Program-made: the position numbers and the translations under genes
In this document: piece after piece, positions 1 to 7,399 of the stretch
Layout of the letters: each line of letters begins with the position of its first letter
Numbering within the stretch: position 1 is the stretch's first letter
Virus record (IMG/VR): IMGVR_UViG_3300010392_000649
Span: 1 to 30,458 of that record
Reading direction: 5' to 3' (one strand)
From: a virus
DNA: 30,458 nucleotides
The notes under the pieces: model-generated
The model's database searches: none
What the model was told of the DNA's origin: nothing
The model's input: only the letters and a program-made list of their open reading frames with translations

Positions 1-2
1 CC

Positions 3-281
3 CCGATAACGGTTGAGAACAGAAAAGAAGACCCGGCACTTAGCAGTAAGACGACCCCCTCAACGTCCAACCTGACACACACAGGAAAAATGGTGGACAG
101 CATAAACTATAAGGCCACCACGGGGAAGGCGATAGTAAAGCTTCAAAAGCCGCAGGCAACGAAGGCTAAGAAGAATATAGAATTAGGTCGTAGATTTATG
201 GAAGTTAGCGACAAAGACTTAGATAAGATAACAGATATCATCGGCAAGAATATAGAAGCCGAAATAAACAAACTCAAATAA
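3..281 (+). CDS. phage virion morphogenesis protein, gpG/gp10-like (5' end missing)
   Basis: The frame is open from the left edge, so this is the C-terminal 92 residues of a longer protein; the Met at 90 is internal. The visible part has the layout of tail-completion/virion morphogenesis proteins (Mu gpG-like or HK97 gp10-like): a line ending LTHTGKMVDSINYK, matching the family's 'PLv.TG.m..SI.y', followed near the C-terminus by GRRFMEVSDKDLDKI, matching the family's 'GRpFlglsdeD...I'. Such proteins act at the head-tail junction or tail terminator during virion assembly. It precedes the scaffold and capsid genes, which fits a head-assembly cluster. The family assignment rests on motif resemblance only. 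Confidence 0.6.
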   Translation, partial: PITVENRKEDPALSSKTTPSTSNLTHTGKMVDSINYKATTGKAIVKLQKPQATKAKKNIELGRRFMEVSDKDLDKITDIIGKNIEAEINKLK

Positions 282-308
282 CCCGGTTGTGCCGGAAGGA
301 GTAAAAGA

Positions 309-920
309 ATGGAAGACAACGACAAGAAGCCCGATAGTGTCGAGCCGAAAAGTCAGCCTGCTGAAGGTGTACCGACGCAGGAAGCTGAATTTGTTGCGCG
401 TAAAGCATACGAGGAAGTGTCTAGTGACATGCACAAGTATAAGCAACGCTATAAAGAAGCCCAAGCCGCGAAGAATGAATATGCGACTAAGCTGAAATCA
501 ATTGAGGAAGAAACCTTGAAAGATCAAGAGCGTTGGAAAGAACTTTACGAACAGGGAAAGGCTGAAAAGGAACAACTAATGGCTGATAGAGATAAAGAGA
601 AACAACTCTACTCTAAGTCTGTGAAGCTTGCCGCGCTGAAGGCGCAGTTGGGCGGAAAGATTAAGGATGAGTACCTCTCTCTAGCTAATGTATCTGGCAT
701 ACAACTTAACGAAGACGGAACACTTAGCTCTGATAGTGTACACGAAGTCGCTAACGCGTTTCGCCAAGAACACCCTATGTTGATCCCCCAGGAGGCTTCA
801 GGTAATGTTACCGGACAAGCCCCTACGAACTCTGCAATTAAAACCAAAACTCTGGATGATATGAGTATCGACGAGAAGGTTGAACTCTTAACCCAGATGA
901 GCCCTAATAGGAGAAAATGA
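309..920 (+). CDS. capsid scaffolding protein
   Basis: A 203-residue, highly charged protein lying directly before the major capsid gene, the usual place for a phage scaffold. Residues about 30-105 are rich in Lys, Glu, Gln and Ala with heptad-like spacing and should form a long coiled coil. A short less charged region (about 105-175) follows, and the C-terminus ends in basic PNRRK, as expected of a scaffold tail that binds the inner capsid surface. Size and layout match gp20-like/DUF4355 scaffolds of siphoviruses. The start has a good ribosome site (GGAAGGAG, about 293-300) and the stop overlaps the capsid start, so the two are translationally coupled. No protease-like domain is fused to it. 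Confidence 0.85.
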   Translation: MEDNDKKPDSVEPKSQPAEGVPTQEAEFVARKAYEEVSSDMHKYKQRYKEAQAAKNEYATKLKSIEEETLKDQERWKELYEQGKAEKEQLMADRDKEKQLYSKSVKLAALKAQLGGKIKDEYLSLANVSGIQLNEDGTLSSDSVHEVANAFRQEHPMLIPQEASGNVTGQAPTNSAIKTKTLDDMSIDEKVELLTQMSPNRRK

Positions 921-1795
921 TGGCTTCATTTACCACAGCGAATACTGGTGATACAGAACGCGAGATTATATCCAGTATCGTTCAAGAACAACTTTTACAA
1001 GAAACTAAACTACTTCACACTGTGCGAGACGTATCCAGCATGGTCGAAAAGGGTATGAAGACGCTAGAATTGCCCCGCTTTGACAGTCGGTTTGCAGGTC
1101 CTGCTACTCAGAACCCTGATGGCGAAACTCCAGTTACTGCCCAGACTCTTGATCTGGCAACTGACGTTTTAGCGCTTGACCAGTGGAAGAACTTACCATA
1201 CAGAATCCCGGATAGAATTGCTATGCAATCAGCAGTTCCTCTCCAGGCTGAGTTGGCTAAGTCTGCTGGTAGCGAAATGGCTATTTATGTAGATCAAGAA
1301 ATTGCTGCTCAACTTAAATTGGCTGCTGATGGAACTGGCGGATTGCCTGACCATATCATCCAAATGAGTGGTACTTCTAACCTCGTAATCACTCTGGGAG
1401 ATATTACTGAAGCTCGTCGTCTATTGAATGTTGCTAATGTTCGTGACGATGGTAACCGTTTCCTTTCTATCTCTCCTGAGCAAGAAAAGGCCATGTTGAA
1501 TATCGATAATTTCATCAAAGCTAACGAGTATGGTTCTCGCGAAGCTTTACTTAACGGTGAAGTTGGCCGAGTGTTCGGTTTTCGCGTAGTTGTTTCAAAC
1601 TCTTTTTCCGGTGCCGAGGCAGTGGCCTATCATAAAGATTGTGTCGCTATTGGTTTCCAAAAAGGCGTTGACTTCGAAGCTCAGAGAGCTGATGTTACTA
1701 TTCGCGCTACTGACTACAGTTATGCTGTTGGTTGGGGACGTACTGTTCTTGAGCAGGGCGTTAAGCAAGTATATTTGAACGCTACTGGATCTTAA
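920..1795 (+). CDS. major capsid protein (HK97 fold)
   Basis: A 291-residue shell-forming protein. It follows the scaffold gene, has the usual length for a capsid protein without a long prodomain, and shows capsid-like features: an N-terminal helix region (EREIISSIVQEQLL), a segment reading SPEQEKAMLNIDNF and later GRVFGFRVVVSNS, which resembles the 'vsP....l......G.v.G..v..Sn' line of many phage capsid proteins. Two ATGs in a row lie at 917 and 920; the second is preferred because AGGAG (909-913) is then six bases away. Codon choice is strongly biased: 13 of 16 Arg codons are CGN and GCT/GTT/ACT dominate, unlike most neighbours, as expected of the most abundant virion protein. A terminator follows immediately. 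Confidence 0.9.
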   Translation: MASFTTANTGDTEREIISSIVQEQLLQETKLLHTVRDVSSMVEKGMKTLELPRFDSRFAGPATQNPDGETPVTAQTLDLATDVLALDQWKNLPYRIPDRIAMQSAVPLQAELAKSAGSEMAIYVDQEIAAQLKLAADGTGGLPDHIIQMSGTSNLVITLGDITEARRLLNVANVRDDGNRFLSISPEQEKAMLNIDNFIKANEYGSREALLNGEVGRVFGFRVVVSNSFSGAEAVAYHKDCVAIGFQKGVDFEAQRADVTIRATDYSYAVGWGRTVLEQGVKQVYLNATGS

Positions 1796-1810
1796 TCCTT
1801 TAGTTAATTG

Positions 1811-1838
1811 GGGCCTGGCTTCGGCTGGGTCCTTTTTT
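1811..1838 (+). terminator. intrinsic terminator after capsid gene
   Basis: A nine-pair stem (1811-1819 with 1824-1832, including G-T wobbles) closes a C(TTCG)G tetraloop and is followed directly by six T (1833-1838). It lies 16 bases after the capsid stop and overlaps the start of the next ribosome site (TGGAG). As the downstream genes have no clear promoter here, it probably acts as a partial terminator that lowers expression of the genes behind the capsid gene. Confidence 0.85.
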
Positions 1839-1847
1839 GGAGATTAG

Positions 1848-2051
1848 ATGGACCATCAACCCCCCGCATCATTAGAAGCTAAGACAAAGCAAGAGTTGCG
1901 AGCAATTATAAGAGCGAATAATAGAAGGCACGGGTTTAGATTCCATTATTTTGATTTCTCATACGCACAAGGGAAATGGCATTGTTGGTTCGAAGTTAGC
2001 GAAGCTGAGCTAGCAACAAAAAAGGCAGAAGATGAGCATCTCAAACAATAG
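1848..2051 (+). CDS. small hypothetical protein
   Basis: A 67-residue protein that I do not recognise. It starts with a good ribosome site (TGGAG, just after the terminator T-run). Sequence is basic in the first half (TKQELRAIIRANNRRHG), has an aromatic middle (FRFHYFDFSYAQGKWHCWF) and ends in an acidic/basic helix. The end overlaps the next gene by 20 bases. It is the first gene of the post-capsid cassette. No domain, signal or membrane segment is visible. Confidence 0.6.
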   Translation: MDHQPPASLEAKTKQELRAIIRANNRRHGFRFHYFDFSYAQGKWHCWFEVSEAELATKKAEDEHLKQ

Positions 2052-2454
2052 GCAGGACCGAGACAAGGCAGCTTATATAGAGAACCCTGATGACCAGGGC
2101 ACAGACAGGCGCGTCCAAGATCTTGTAGGGAACGATCTTCTTCAAGACATTGTAAACGCACTAGCGGGAGCCTCCGCTGCAACGAAAACCATACACGATA
2201 ATGGTACTGTTGGGACTAGCAACATACAGGTACCAAGCACACCCGGAGGAAAGATTCACTCCATATTGATTAAAAACAAAGAGTCCAATCCAGCCGACGC
2301 TATAATTAAAGTAAGCTTTGACGGCGGGACCGAATACTTTGACATACTTAATAATGAAAACTTTACTATAGATGTAGCAAGTAAACCAACACAGATAGAT
2401 CTGATCGCCACCGAAGCTGGCGTAGAATATCAGATTCTAATGAACACGGAGTAA
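2032..2454 (+). CDS. virion-associated beta-rich protein
   Basis: A 140-residue protein. After a polar N-terminus (NNRQDRDKAAYIENPDDQG) and a short helical stretch, residues about 55-140 look like an all-beta domain, with alternating hydrophobic residues in short strands (for example IHSILIKN, IIKVSF, IDLIATEAG). This type is common as a small accessory virion protein in marine siphoviruses; a capsid decoration role is possible given its place one gene after the capsid gene, but is inferred. The ribosome site is weak and the start lies inside the previous gene, suggesting coupled translation. Confidence 0.6.
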   Translation: MSISNNRQDRDKAAYIENPDDQGTDRRVQDLVGNDLLQDIVNALAGASAATKTIHDNGTVGTSNIQVPSTPGGKIHSILIKNKESNPADAIIKVSFDGGTEYFDILNNENFTIDVASKPTQIDLIATEAGVEYQILMNTE

Positions 2455-2456
2455 AG

Positions 2457-2639
2457 ATGGCATCAATTGGAAACGCCGTTATTGCGAAACTCAAGCTATG
2501 CGTCAAGCACCTAGTTACTAAGAGCATAACTGTGGCTGATGGCGAGACCTGCTTTCATTCAAATACGATGATTCAGGCAGGCTCTAGTGTTACAATAAAC
2601 GGAACCGGAGAGTTCATCATAATAGGGACGGGCGGATAA
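2457..2639 (+). CDS. small beta-structured protein, fibre-associated
   Basis: A 60-residue protein of unknown function. The second half (MIQAGSSVTINGTGEFIIIG) resembles the short repeating beta strands found at the ends of phage fibre and spike proteins. It starts two bases after the previous stop and its stop overlaps the start of the large fibre gene by one base, so it is probably made together with that fibre, perhaps as its cap or attachment piece. This role is inferred from position and strand pattern only. Confidence 0.55.
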   Translation: MASIGNAVIAKLKLCVKHLVTKSITVADGETCFHSNTMIQAGSSVTINGTGEFIIIGTGG

Positions 2640-5188
2640 TGGCTAAGTTAACTTTCGAAAATGTATCATCAGTACCTACCCCGGCAACAGGCAAGACCGC
2701 CATATACGTAGACTCTGCTGATAAGCACACAAAACAGATCGATGACACCGGGGCAGTAATAGACCTTACTGAAGAAGGTAACAATGATAAGGTTAAGGCC
2801 TCATCAAACGACTCCACCGCAGATTACCTTTTGAACAAAGTTGTTGCAGCAGACGAGTCGAACTCCTCTAACATTTTAGAAGTAAAAGAAGTAAACGACG
2901 GCGGGGATGAAGACCTCAAGATAGCAATAGATGAAACTAAGATAGATCATGATAACTTAACCAACTATGTAGTAGGAGAACACACAGACGCACAAGTAAA
3001 GGTGTCCAGTAACGACAGCACTCCTGGGTATCTGGAAGACAAGATAGTAGTTGGCGATGGATCTAATACTTCTACTGCCCTAGAAAAAACTATATTAAAT
3101 GACGGCGCTGATGAAGACGTTCAGATACAGTTTGACGAAACTAAAGTTGACCACGACGCTTTACTTAATTATGCCGTTGAGCAACATAGAGTCATAAATG
3201 ACGTAAGTACATCGACCACCGAACTTTTTAGTGCGGATAAGATATTAGCTTTATTCACTGCATCATTTCAAAATAGAGACCACAAAGATTCGGTTCTCAC
3301 GGTATCAACTTCAAACATTACTTTATCTGGAGAGCAAACTTTAAACGGAGTCTTAACGAGCGCCTCTCGGGTTGGTGTTGTTGGACAGACTGACCCCATT
3401 GAAAATGGAATCTACGTATCAGACTCTGGCGCATGGACTCGAACAGACGACGCCGACGGCGATCCTGAAGTAACCAATGGATTGAGTTTTTTCGTTGCAG
3501 ATTCAACTTCGACTAAATTGGGTTCAGAGTACTTACTGATAACTCCTGATCCAATAGTTGTGGACACCACAGGGTTGACCTTTATAGAAGTTCCCCGAAT
3601 TGAATTGGGGACAACCTCAGGAACCGCTGCCGAAGGTGACGATTCTAGGATTCCCGCACAAGATGAGAATGATGCTTTAGTCGGTACTAACGGAGCCCCG
3701 AGCACGTCCAATAAATATGTCACAAATTCTGATCCAAGAAATTCAGACGCCAGAACCCCAACTGCCCACGAAAGCACACATAACGAAGGTGGCTCTGATC
3801 CATTAAAGTTAGATGACTTAGCTATTCCTGATGATAACACAGACCTCGATGCGTCCACTTCTAAGCATGGACTAATGCAGAAATATCCAGGTGGAACTAG
3901 CGACTTTTTGAGAGGCGACGGCACATTTGCCGCACCTCCAGGAGCAGCTAGTCCCTTGACTACAAAAGGTGATTTGTTTGGTTTCTCCACGGTAGATGCT
4001 AGAGTTCCAGTAGGCACGAATGGACAAAGGCTTGAAGCTGATTCAACAGCAGCTTTAGGTGTTAAGTGGGCAGATGAAGTCGTTCCTGCTCCTGCCTGTT
4101 ATGGAAGTTTGTCTATGGAAGGTAATTCTACAGCTACTACTATTTCTACTCAAAGCGTACCAGTAAAGGCAGCAGGCACAACAACAGCCGAGCTTCTACA
4201 AGACTTCACTCACACAAGTAATAAACTAACCTACACTGGTACTGATACTGCTAAATTCTTGGTGAATGTTAGTATCTCAATACAAGCTGGTATTAACAAC
4301 GATGAGTCTTTAGCTGTTTTAGTATATAAAAATGGAGTCCAAGAGTTTGCTGAAATAGTTGATACTTGTAAGAAACTATCAGACGACAAGCCAGGGCAGC
4401 CTAGTAATACTGCGATTGTTAGTTTAGCTGAGAATGATTATATCGAAATTTGGGTAGCTAACAATAAGTCCACTGAAAATGTTACAGTAAAACATATGAA
4501 CGTAACAATTACTTCTATTGGAGGCAATGGCGCTCAAGGCGCTGATGGAGCTACTGGAGCTACTGGAGCTACTGGAGCTGGCGCGAATATCATTGTTCAA
4601 AAGGATGATGTAACAGTCGGAACTGTGACAGACACACTTAACTTTGAAGGCTCTGGTGTTTCTACCGTAGTAGACGAGGGGTCAGATAAAACCACAGTTA
4701 CAATTACTGGTGGCGGTAGTGTTGCTCAACTCTTTGATTTCGGCTCTAACGAAGTTATGTATCCCACTAATATGTCAGGTACAGCCTCGTCAAGAAACGG
4801 CCATAGCATAATTGATTTTGATGACACTGACAACGAGGAAGTAATTTTTGAAGGCGTAATGTCTAATGATTATTTAGACGGTAATATAAGTATTGATATT
4901 TTTTGGACCGCAGCTTCTACAAGCGGAAATGTTAAGTGGGATGTAAGTTTTGAGAGAATGAACGGAGACATCGACACCGACTCTTTTGCTGCTGTTCAAA
5001 CTGCCACGGCAGCTCCAGACGGAACATCTGGAATTATCAAGAAAACAACTATTGTATTTACTCAGGCCCAAGCCGATTCAATAGCAGCGGGAGAGCTTAT
5101 GAGGATTAAAGTCGCAAGAGACGCAAGTGCGGGAGCCGACACAATGACGGGCGACGCAGAACTGCTTCGAGCGGTAGGGAGACAATAA
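2639..5188 (+). CDS. large fibre protein with collagen-like repeat
   Basis: An 849-residue modular virion fibre. Residues about 51-110 and 120-178 are two copies of the same module (shared SSNDST, D.DETK.DHD, and closing NY). The middle holds segments usual in phage tail fibres: ENGIYVSDSGAWTRTDDADG, then TAHESTHNEGGSDPL, and FLRGDGTFAAPPG. Near residue 631-648 is a short collagen-like Gly-X-Y run (GADGATGATGATGAG), a common trimerising shaft in phage fibres. The C-terminal part (about 697-849) looks like a separate beta-sandwich. Unlike most fibres it is encoded between capsid and head-tail connector, so it might be a head fibre rather than a tail fibre. Confidence 0.75.
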   Translation: MAKLTFENVSSVPTPATGKTAIYVDSADKHTKQIDDTGAVIDLTEEGNNDKVKASSNDSTADYLLNKVVAADESNSSNILEVKEVNDGGDEDLKIAIDETKIDHDNLTNYVVGEHTDAQVKVSSNDSTPGYLEDKIVVGDGSNTSTALEKTILNDGADEDVQIQFDETKVDHDALLNYAVEQHRVINDVSTSTTELFSADKILALFTASFQNRDHKDSVLTVSTSNITLSGEQTLNGVLTSASRVGVVGQTDPIENGIYVSDSGAWTRTDDADGDPEVTNGLSFFVADSTSTKLGSEYLLITPDPIVVDTTGLTFIEVPRIELGTTSGTAAEGDDSRIPAQDENDALVGTNGAPSTSNKYVTNSDPRNSDARTPTAHESTHNEGGSDPLKLDDLAIPDDNTDLDASTSKHGLMQKYPGGTSDFLRGDGTFAAPPGAASPLTTKGDLFGFSTVDARVPVGTNGQRLEADSTAALGVKWADEVVPAPACYGSLSMEGNSTATTISTQSVPVKAAGTTTAELLQDFTHTSNKLTYTGTDTAKFLVNVSISIQAGINNDESLAVLVYKNGVQEFAEIVDTCKKLSDDKPGQPSNTAIVSLAENDYIEIWVANNKSTENVTVKHMNVTITSIGGNGAQGADGATGATGATGAGANIIVQKDDVTVGTVTDTLNFEGSGVSTVVDEGSDKTTVTITGGGSVAQLFDFGSNEVMYPTNMSGTASSRNGHSIIDFDDTDNEEVIFEGVMSNDYLDGNISIDIFWTAASTSGNVKWDVSFERMNGDIDTDSFAAVQTATAAPDGTSGIIKKTTIVFTQAQADSIAAGELMRIKVARDASAGADTMTGDAELLRAVGRQ
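4547..4579 (+). repeat. 9-bp tandem repeat coding collagen-like GAT units
   Basis: The unit GGAGCTACT occurs three times in tandem and then partly a fourth time, coding Gly-Ala-Thr triplets within the fibre gene. Such repeats can gain or lose copies and so change shaft length without breaking frame. Confidence 0.85.
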
Positions 5189-5860
5189 ATGAGTAGACTT
5201 TTTGATGAGAATAACTCTAATTATTTGTCTGCGAGTAGCGCAGCTTTACCCGACGCGCCTTTAATGATAAGTCTGTGGTTTAGAGTGACAGATTTAAGCA
5301 CAACAAACGATCAAGTTTTATTCAATATCGGAAAAGCGATTGGCACAAAAGGCTACCGGATTTTTATTGATATTGCCCGTACTGGAGATTTAAAACTAGC
5401 TTGGGAAGTAGAAACAGCTACAGAAAGTTGGGACATAAAATCAATATCGGCTTTAAACGAAAACCAATGGTATCACGTCGCAGTTAGAGAAATAGCTTCG
5501 GACGCTAGACAATTATGGTTAGATGGCGTTTTTCAAAATGGAAACAGTACAGATCTTGATCCGGGAGGTCTTGACGTAACTTACATTGGAAAAGATGTTT
5601 CTTATAGCGATCCATTTGCGGGGGATATATCTCATGTTGCGCTTTGGAATACTGTTCTAACCGAAATTGATTGTAAATCATTGGCGGCAGGTGTTTCGCC
5701 GCTTCGAATAAACAGAGGCGGATTAGTTAATTACTGGCCACTAAACGGACAATCACCAGAAACGGACATTGTAGGCGGCTTACATATGACAGTTAACGGC
5801 TCGCTCATAAGGTCTACTAACCCCCCAAGGGTAAGGCAACCAATGAAGGCAGGAACGTAA
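5189..5860 (+). CDS. LamG/concanavalin A-like fold virion protein
   Basis: A 223-residue protein that begins at the base after the fibre stop. It has the pattern of the LamG/ConA-like jelly-roll family (Laminin_G_3 type): PLMISLWFRV near the start, then RIFIDI, ENQWYHVAVREIA, RQLWLDGV, DVTYIGKDV, FAGDISHVALWNTVL and a closing GGLVNYWPLNG. Domains of this kind bind glycans or act as surface decorations. Phages often carry them on capsid surfaces or fibres. No catalytic residues of a hydrolase are evident. With the fibre upstream it probably forms part of an adhesive structure on the particle. Confidence 0.75.
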   Translation: MSRLFDENNSNYLSASSAALPDAPLMISLWFRVTDLSTTNDQVLFNIGKAIGTKGYRIFIDIARTGDLKLAWEVETATESWDIKSISALNENQWYHVAVREIASDARQLWLDGVFQNGNSTDLDPGGLDVTYIGKDVSYSDPFAGDISHVALWNTVLTEIDCKSLAAGVSPLRINRGGLVNYWPLNGQSPETDIVGGLHMTVNGSLIRSTNPPRVRQPMKAGT

Positions 5861-5861
5861 G

Positions 5862-6101
5862 ATGAGCGTTGAAAACAAACTAGATAAATGCCTGGAGTCC
5901 ATACACCGCATAGAGTTATGTCAAGTTGAAATTAAGGCAGATTTAGAAAGAAACACAGATGACGTAGAGGAGCATATAAAGCGCACTAACCTCCTTGAAA
6001 AGAAACTATCAAAGGTTTACACATTCGCGCTGATTGCTGCTGGCTTTGTTGCAGCTAAATACGGAACTGACGTTTTTAAAATAATTGGAGCTATGTTATG
6101 A
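5862..6101 (+). CDS. small coiled-coil membrane protein, possibly holin-like
   Basis: A 79-residue protein with a charged helical N-terminal part (about 1-50, with heptad-like Leu/Ile spacing) and one hydrophobic C-terminal stretch (about 53-79, FALIAAGFVAAKYG...IIGAML). This layout resembles XhlA-type holin-associated proteins, so it may be part of lysis. It could also be a membrane anchor for infection. No endolysin lies beside it, and its neighbours are virion genes, so the holin reading is weak. The end overlaps the connector start (ATGA). Confidence 0.5.
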   Translation: MSVENKLDKCLESIHRIELCQVEIKADLERNTDDVEEHIKRTNLLEKKLSKVYTFALIAAGFVAAKYGTDVFKIIGAML

Positions 6102-6937
6102 TTGACCCCCGCACAGTACTGACAGTAAAGCACGATGACGATAGTTCTTTTGCTGACTACAGCGAGAAGGCTAAGGACTACCTTAGAGACACCTTCACTA
6201 TTGAACTGATTGCCGCTGAAGACTACCTCTATCTGGGATACACTAAACCCTTCGGCTCCGCCTACGTAGAATTAGAAACTCCAAATGTTAACGCCAACTC
6301 GCTAACTGCTGAATACTGGGACGGAGCTACATGGCAGAGCATGGACCTAACAGATGAGACTGAGGGCTTCACCCGCTCGGGATACCTCATGTGGGATAAA
6401 GAGCAAATGGTGGACGGGGAGACAGTGGCCGTAGACAGCGACGACAAGTACTGGTTTAGAATACGCCCTGACGCCGATCAAAGCTCTACTGTATTTAGAG
6501 GCATCAACCTAGTGTTCGCAGATGACGCTACGCTCAAGCAAGAGTTCTTCGAGATCGATAATACTAATATGCTACCCCCAGGCGAATCAAGCCACATCAG
6601 CGTCCATGTAGCTTCTAGAAACTATATCATACAGAAGCTTCGGAACCTAGGATACATAAAAGACGACTCAACTAGCGGGGATATGATTATAAACCAATGG
6701 GACCTCATGGACATGTTCGAGATTAGACAAGCCGCCGTCTACTTGGCGCTTAGTAAGATCTTCTTCAATCTATCAGACGACCCGGAAGACCATTGGTGGG
6801 CCAAATACAGGGACTATCAAGACAAGTTTGAGAGCGTCAAGTGGCCTGCTCAGTTAACAGTAGACATAGACAACGACGGGGAGACAGACCCTGATGAACA
6901 GGCGGCTCCTATTAAAGTCGTTAGGTGGAGAAGATAA
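6098..6937 (+). CDS. head-tail connector/adaptor protein with N-terminal beta domain
   Basis: A 279-residue protein in two parts. Residues about 1-150 are beta-rich (YVELETP, LTAEYWDGATWQSM, KYWFRIRP, GINLVFADD), resembling discoidin-like domains. Residues about 165-250 are mainly helical (YIIQKLRNLGYI, DLMDMFEIRQAAVYLALSKIF, YRDYQDKFESV), the pattern of gp6-like head-tail adaptors that close the portal ring. Position before the tail-end and tail tube genes supports this. Residues 256-267 read DIDNDGETDPDE, an exact EF-hand calcium loop (Asp 1, 3, 5, Glu 7, Asp 9, Glu 12). The start overlaps the previous stop as ATGA. Confidence 0.6.
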   Translation: MIDPRTVLTVKHDDDSSFADYSEKAKDYLRDTFTIELIAAEDYLYLGYTKPFGSAYVELETPNVNANSLTAEYWDGATWQSMDLTDETEGFTRSGYLMWDKEQMVDGETVAVDSDDKYWFRIRPDADQSSTVFRGINLVFADDATLKQEFFEIDNTNMLPPGESSHISVHVASRNYIIQKLRNLGYIKDDSTSGDMIINQWDLMDMFEIRQAAVYLALSKIFFNLSDDPEDHWWAKYRDYQDKFESVKWPAQLTVDIDNDGETDPDEQAAPIKVVRWRR

Positions 6938-7389
6938 TGTCAGATGTGATGAGAGATATCACAAATGCTATGGAGACTGAGATCCAAGCGGAACTCGGTG
7001 TCTTATACAAGAAGCTAGCCTACGTCGAGGATGTCAGTAAGAACTCCCTCCGTACTAGCTCAGATCGCTATGGAGTTAGAGCCCTAGAGTCTAGTCAGAT
7101 TCCGGGGGTTACAAAGTTCACAACTTATACCCAGTCTTATGAGGTTGTACTCTCAAAGGGCTATGTCCAATCAAACATCGATGATACAGAGCAAGTCGAT
7201 GCTTCATATGACCTCAGAGCGTTATTATTGGATATTTACACGCGCCTAGTACAAACCCACGCTGGGCTGCCGTTAGTTGTTCTCAATATATTCAACATGG
7301 TCGCCGACCAGCCCGAGTATTTAGTGGACGAGAAAGTGGTAGTAATCAGAGCAACTATGGATATAACATATAGGTTAACCTTATTATAG
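6937..7389 (+). CDS. tail completion/tail terminator-like protein
   Basis: A 150-residue protein between the connector and the tail tube gene, where siphoviruses usually encode the tail terminator that caps the tube and joins it to the head. It is a mixed alpha/beta protein: a helix (RDITNAMETEIQAELGVLYK), then strands such as SYEVVLSKG and a C-terminal KVVVIRATMDITYRLTL. Length matches tail-terminator families. The ATG at 6937 is chosen over an upstream GTG (6925) because AGGTGGAG (6923-6930) stands six bases before it. The assignment is mostly positional. Confidence 0.55.
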   Translation: MSDVMRDITNAMETEIQAELGVLYKKLAYVEDVSKNSLRTSSDRYGVRALESSQIPGVTKFTTYTQSYEVVLSKGYVQSNIDDTEQVDASYDLRALLLDIYTRLVQTHAGLPLVVLNIFNMVADQPEYLVDEKVVVIRATMDITYRLTLL

Positions 7390-7399
7390 GAGATTAATT

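Noticed and set aside
3412-4017. Open frame of 201 codons on the minus strand
   Set aside because: It lies antisense to the fibre gene with Ser/Pro/Val-rich composition and no domain; it is a shadow of the fibre frame.
5189-5860. LamG-fold protein as a tail lysin or glycan hydrolase
   Set aside because: I see no acid pair or catalytic motif of a hydrolase, only the binding-type jelly-roll pattern.
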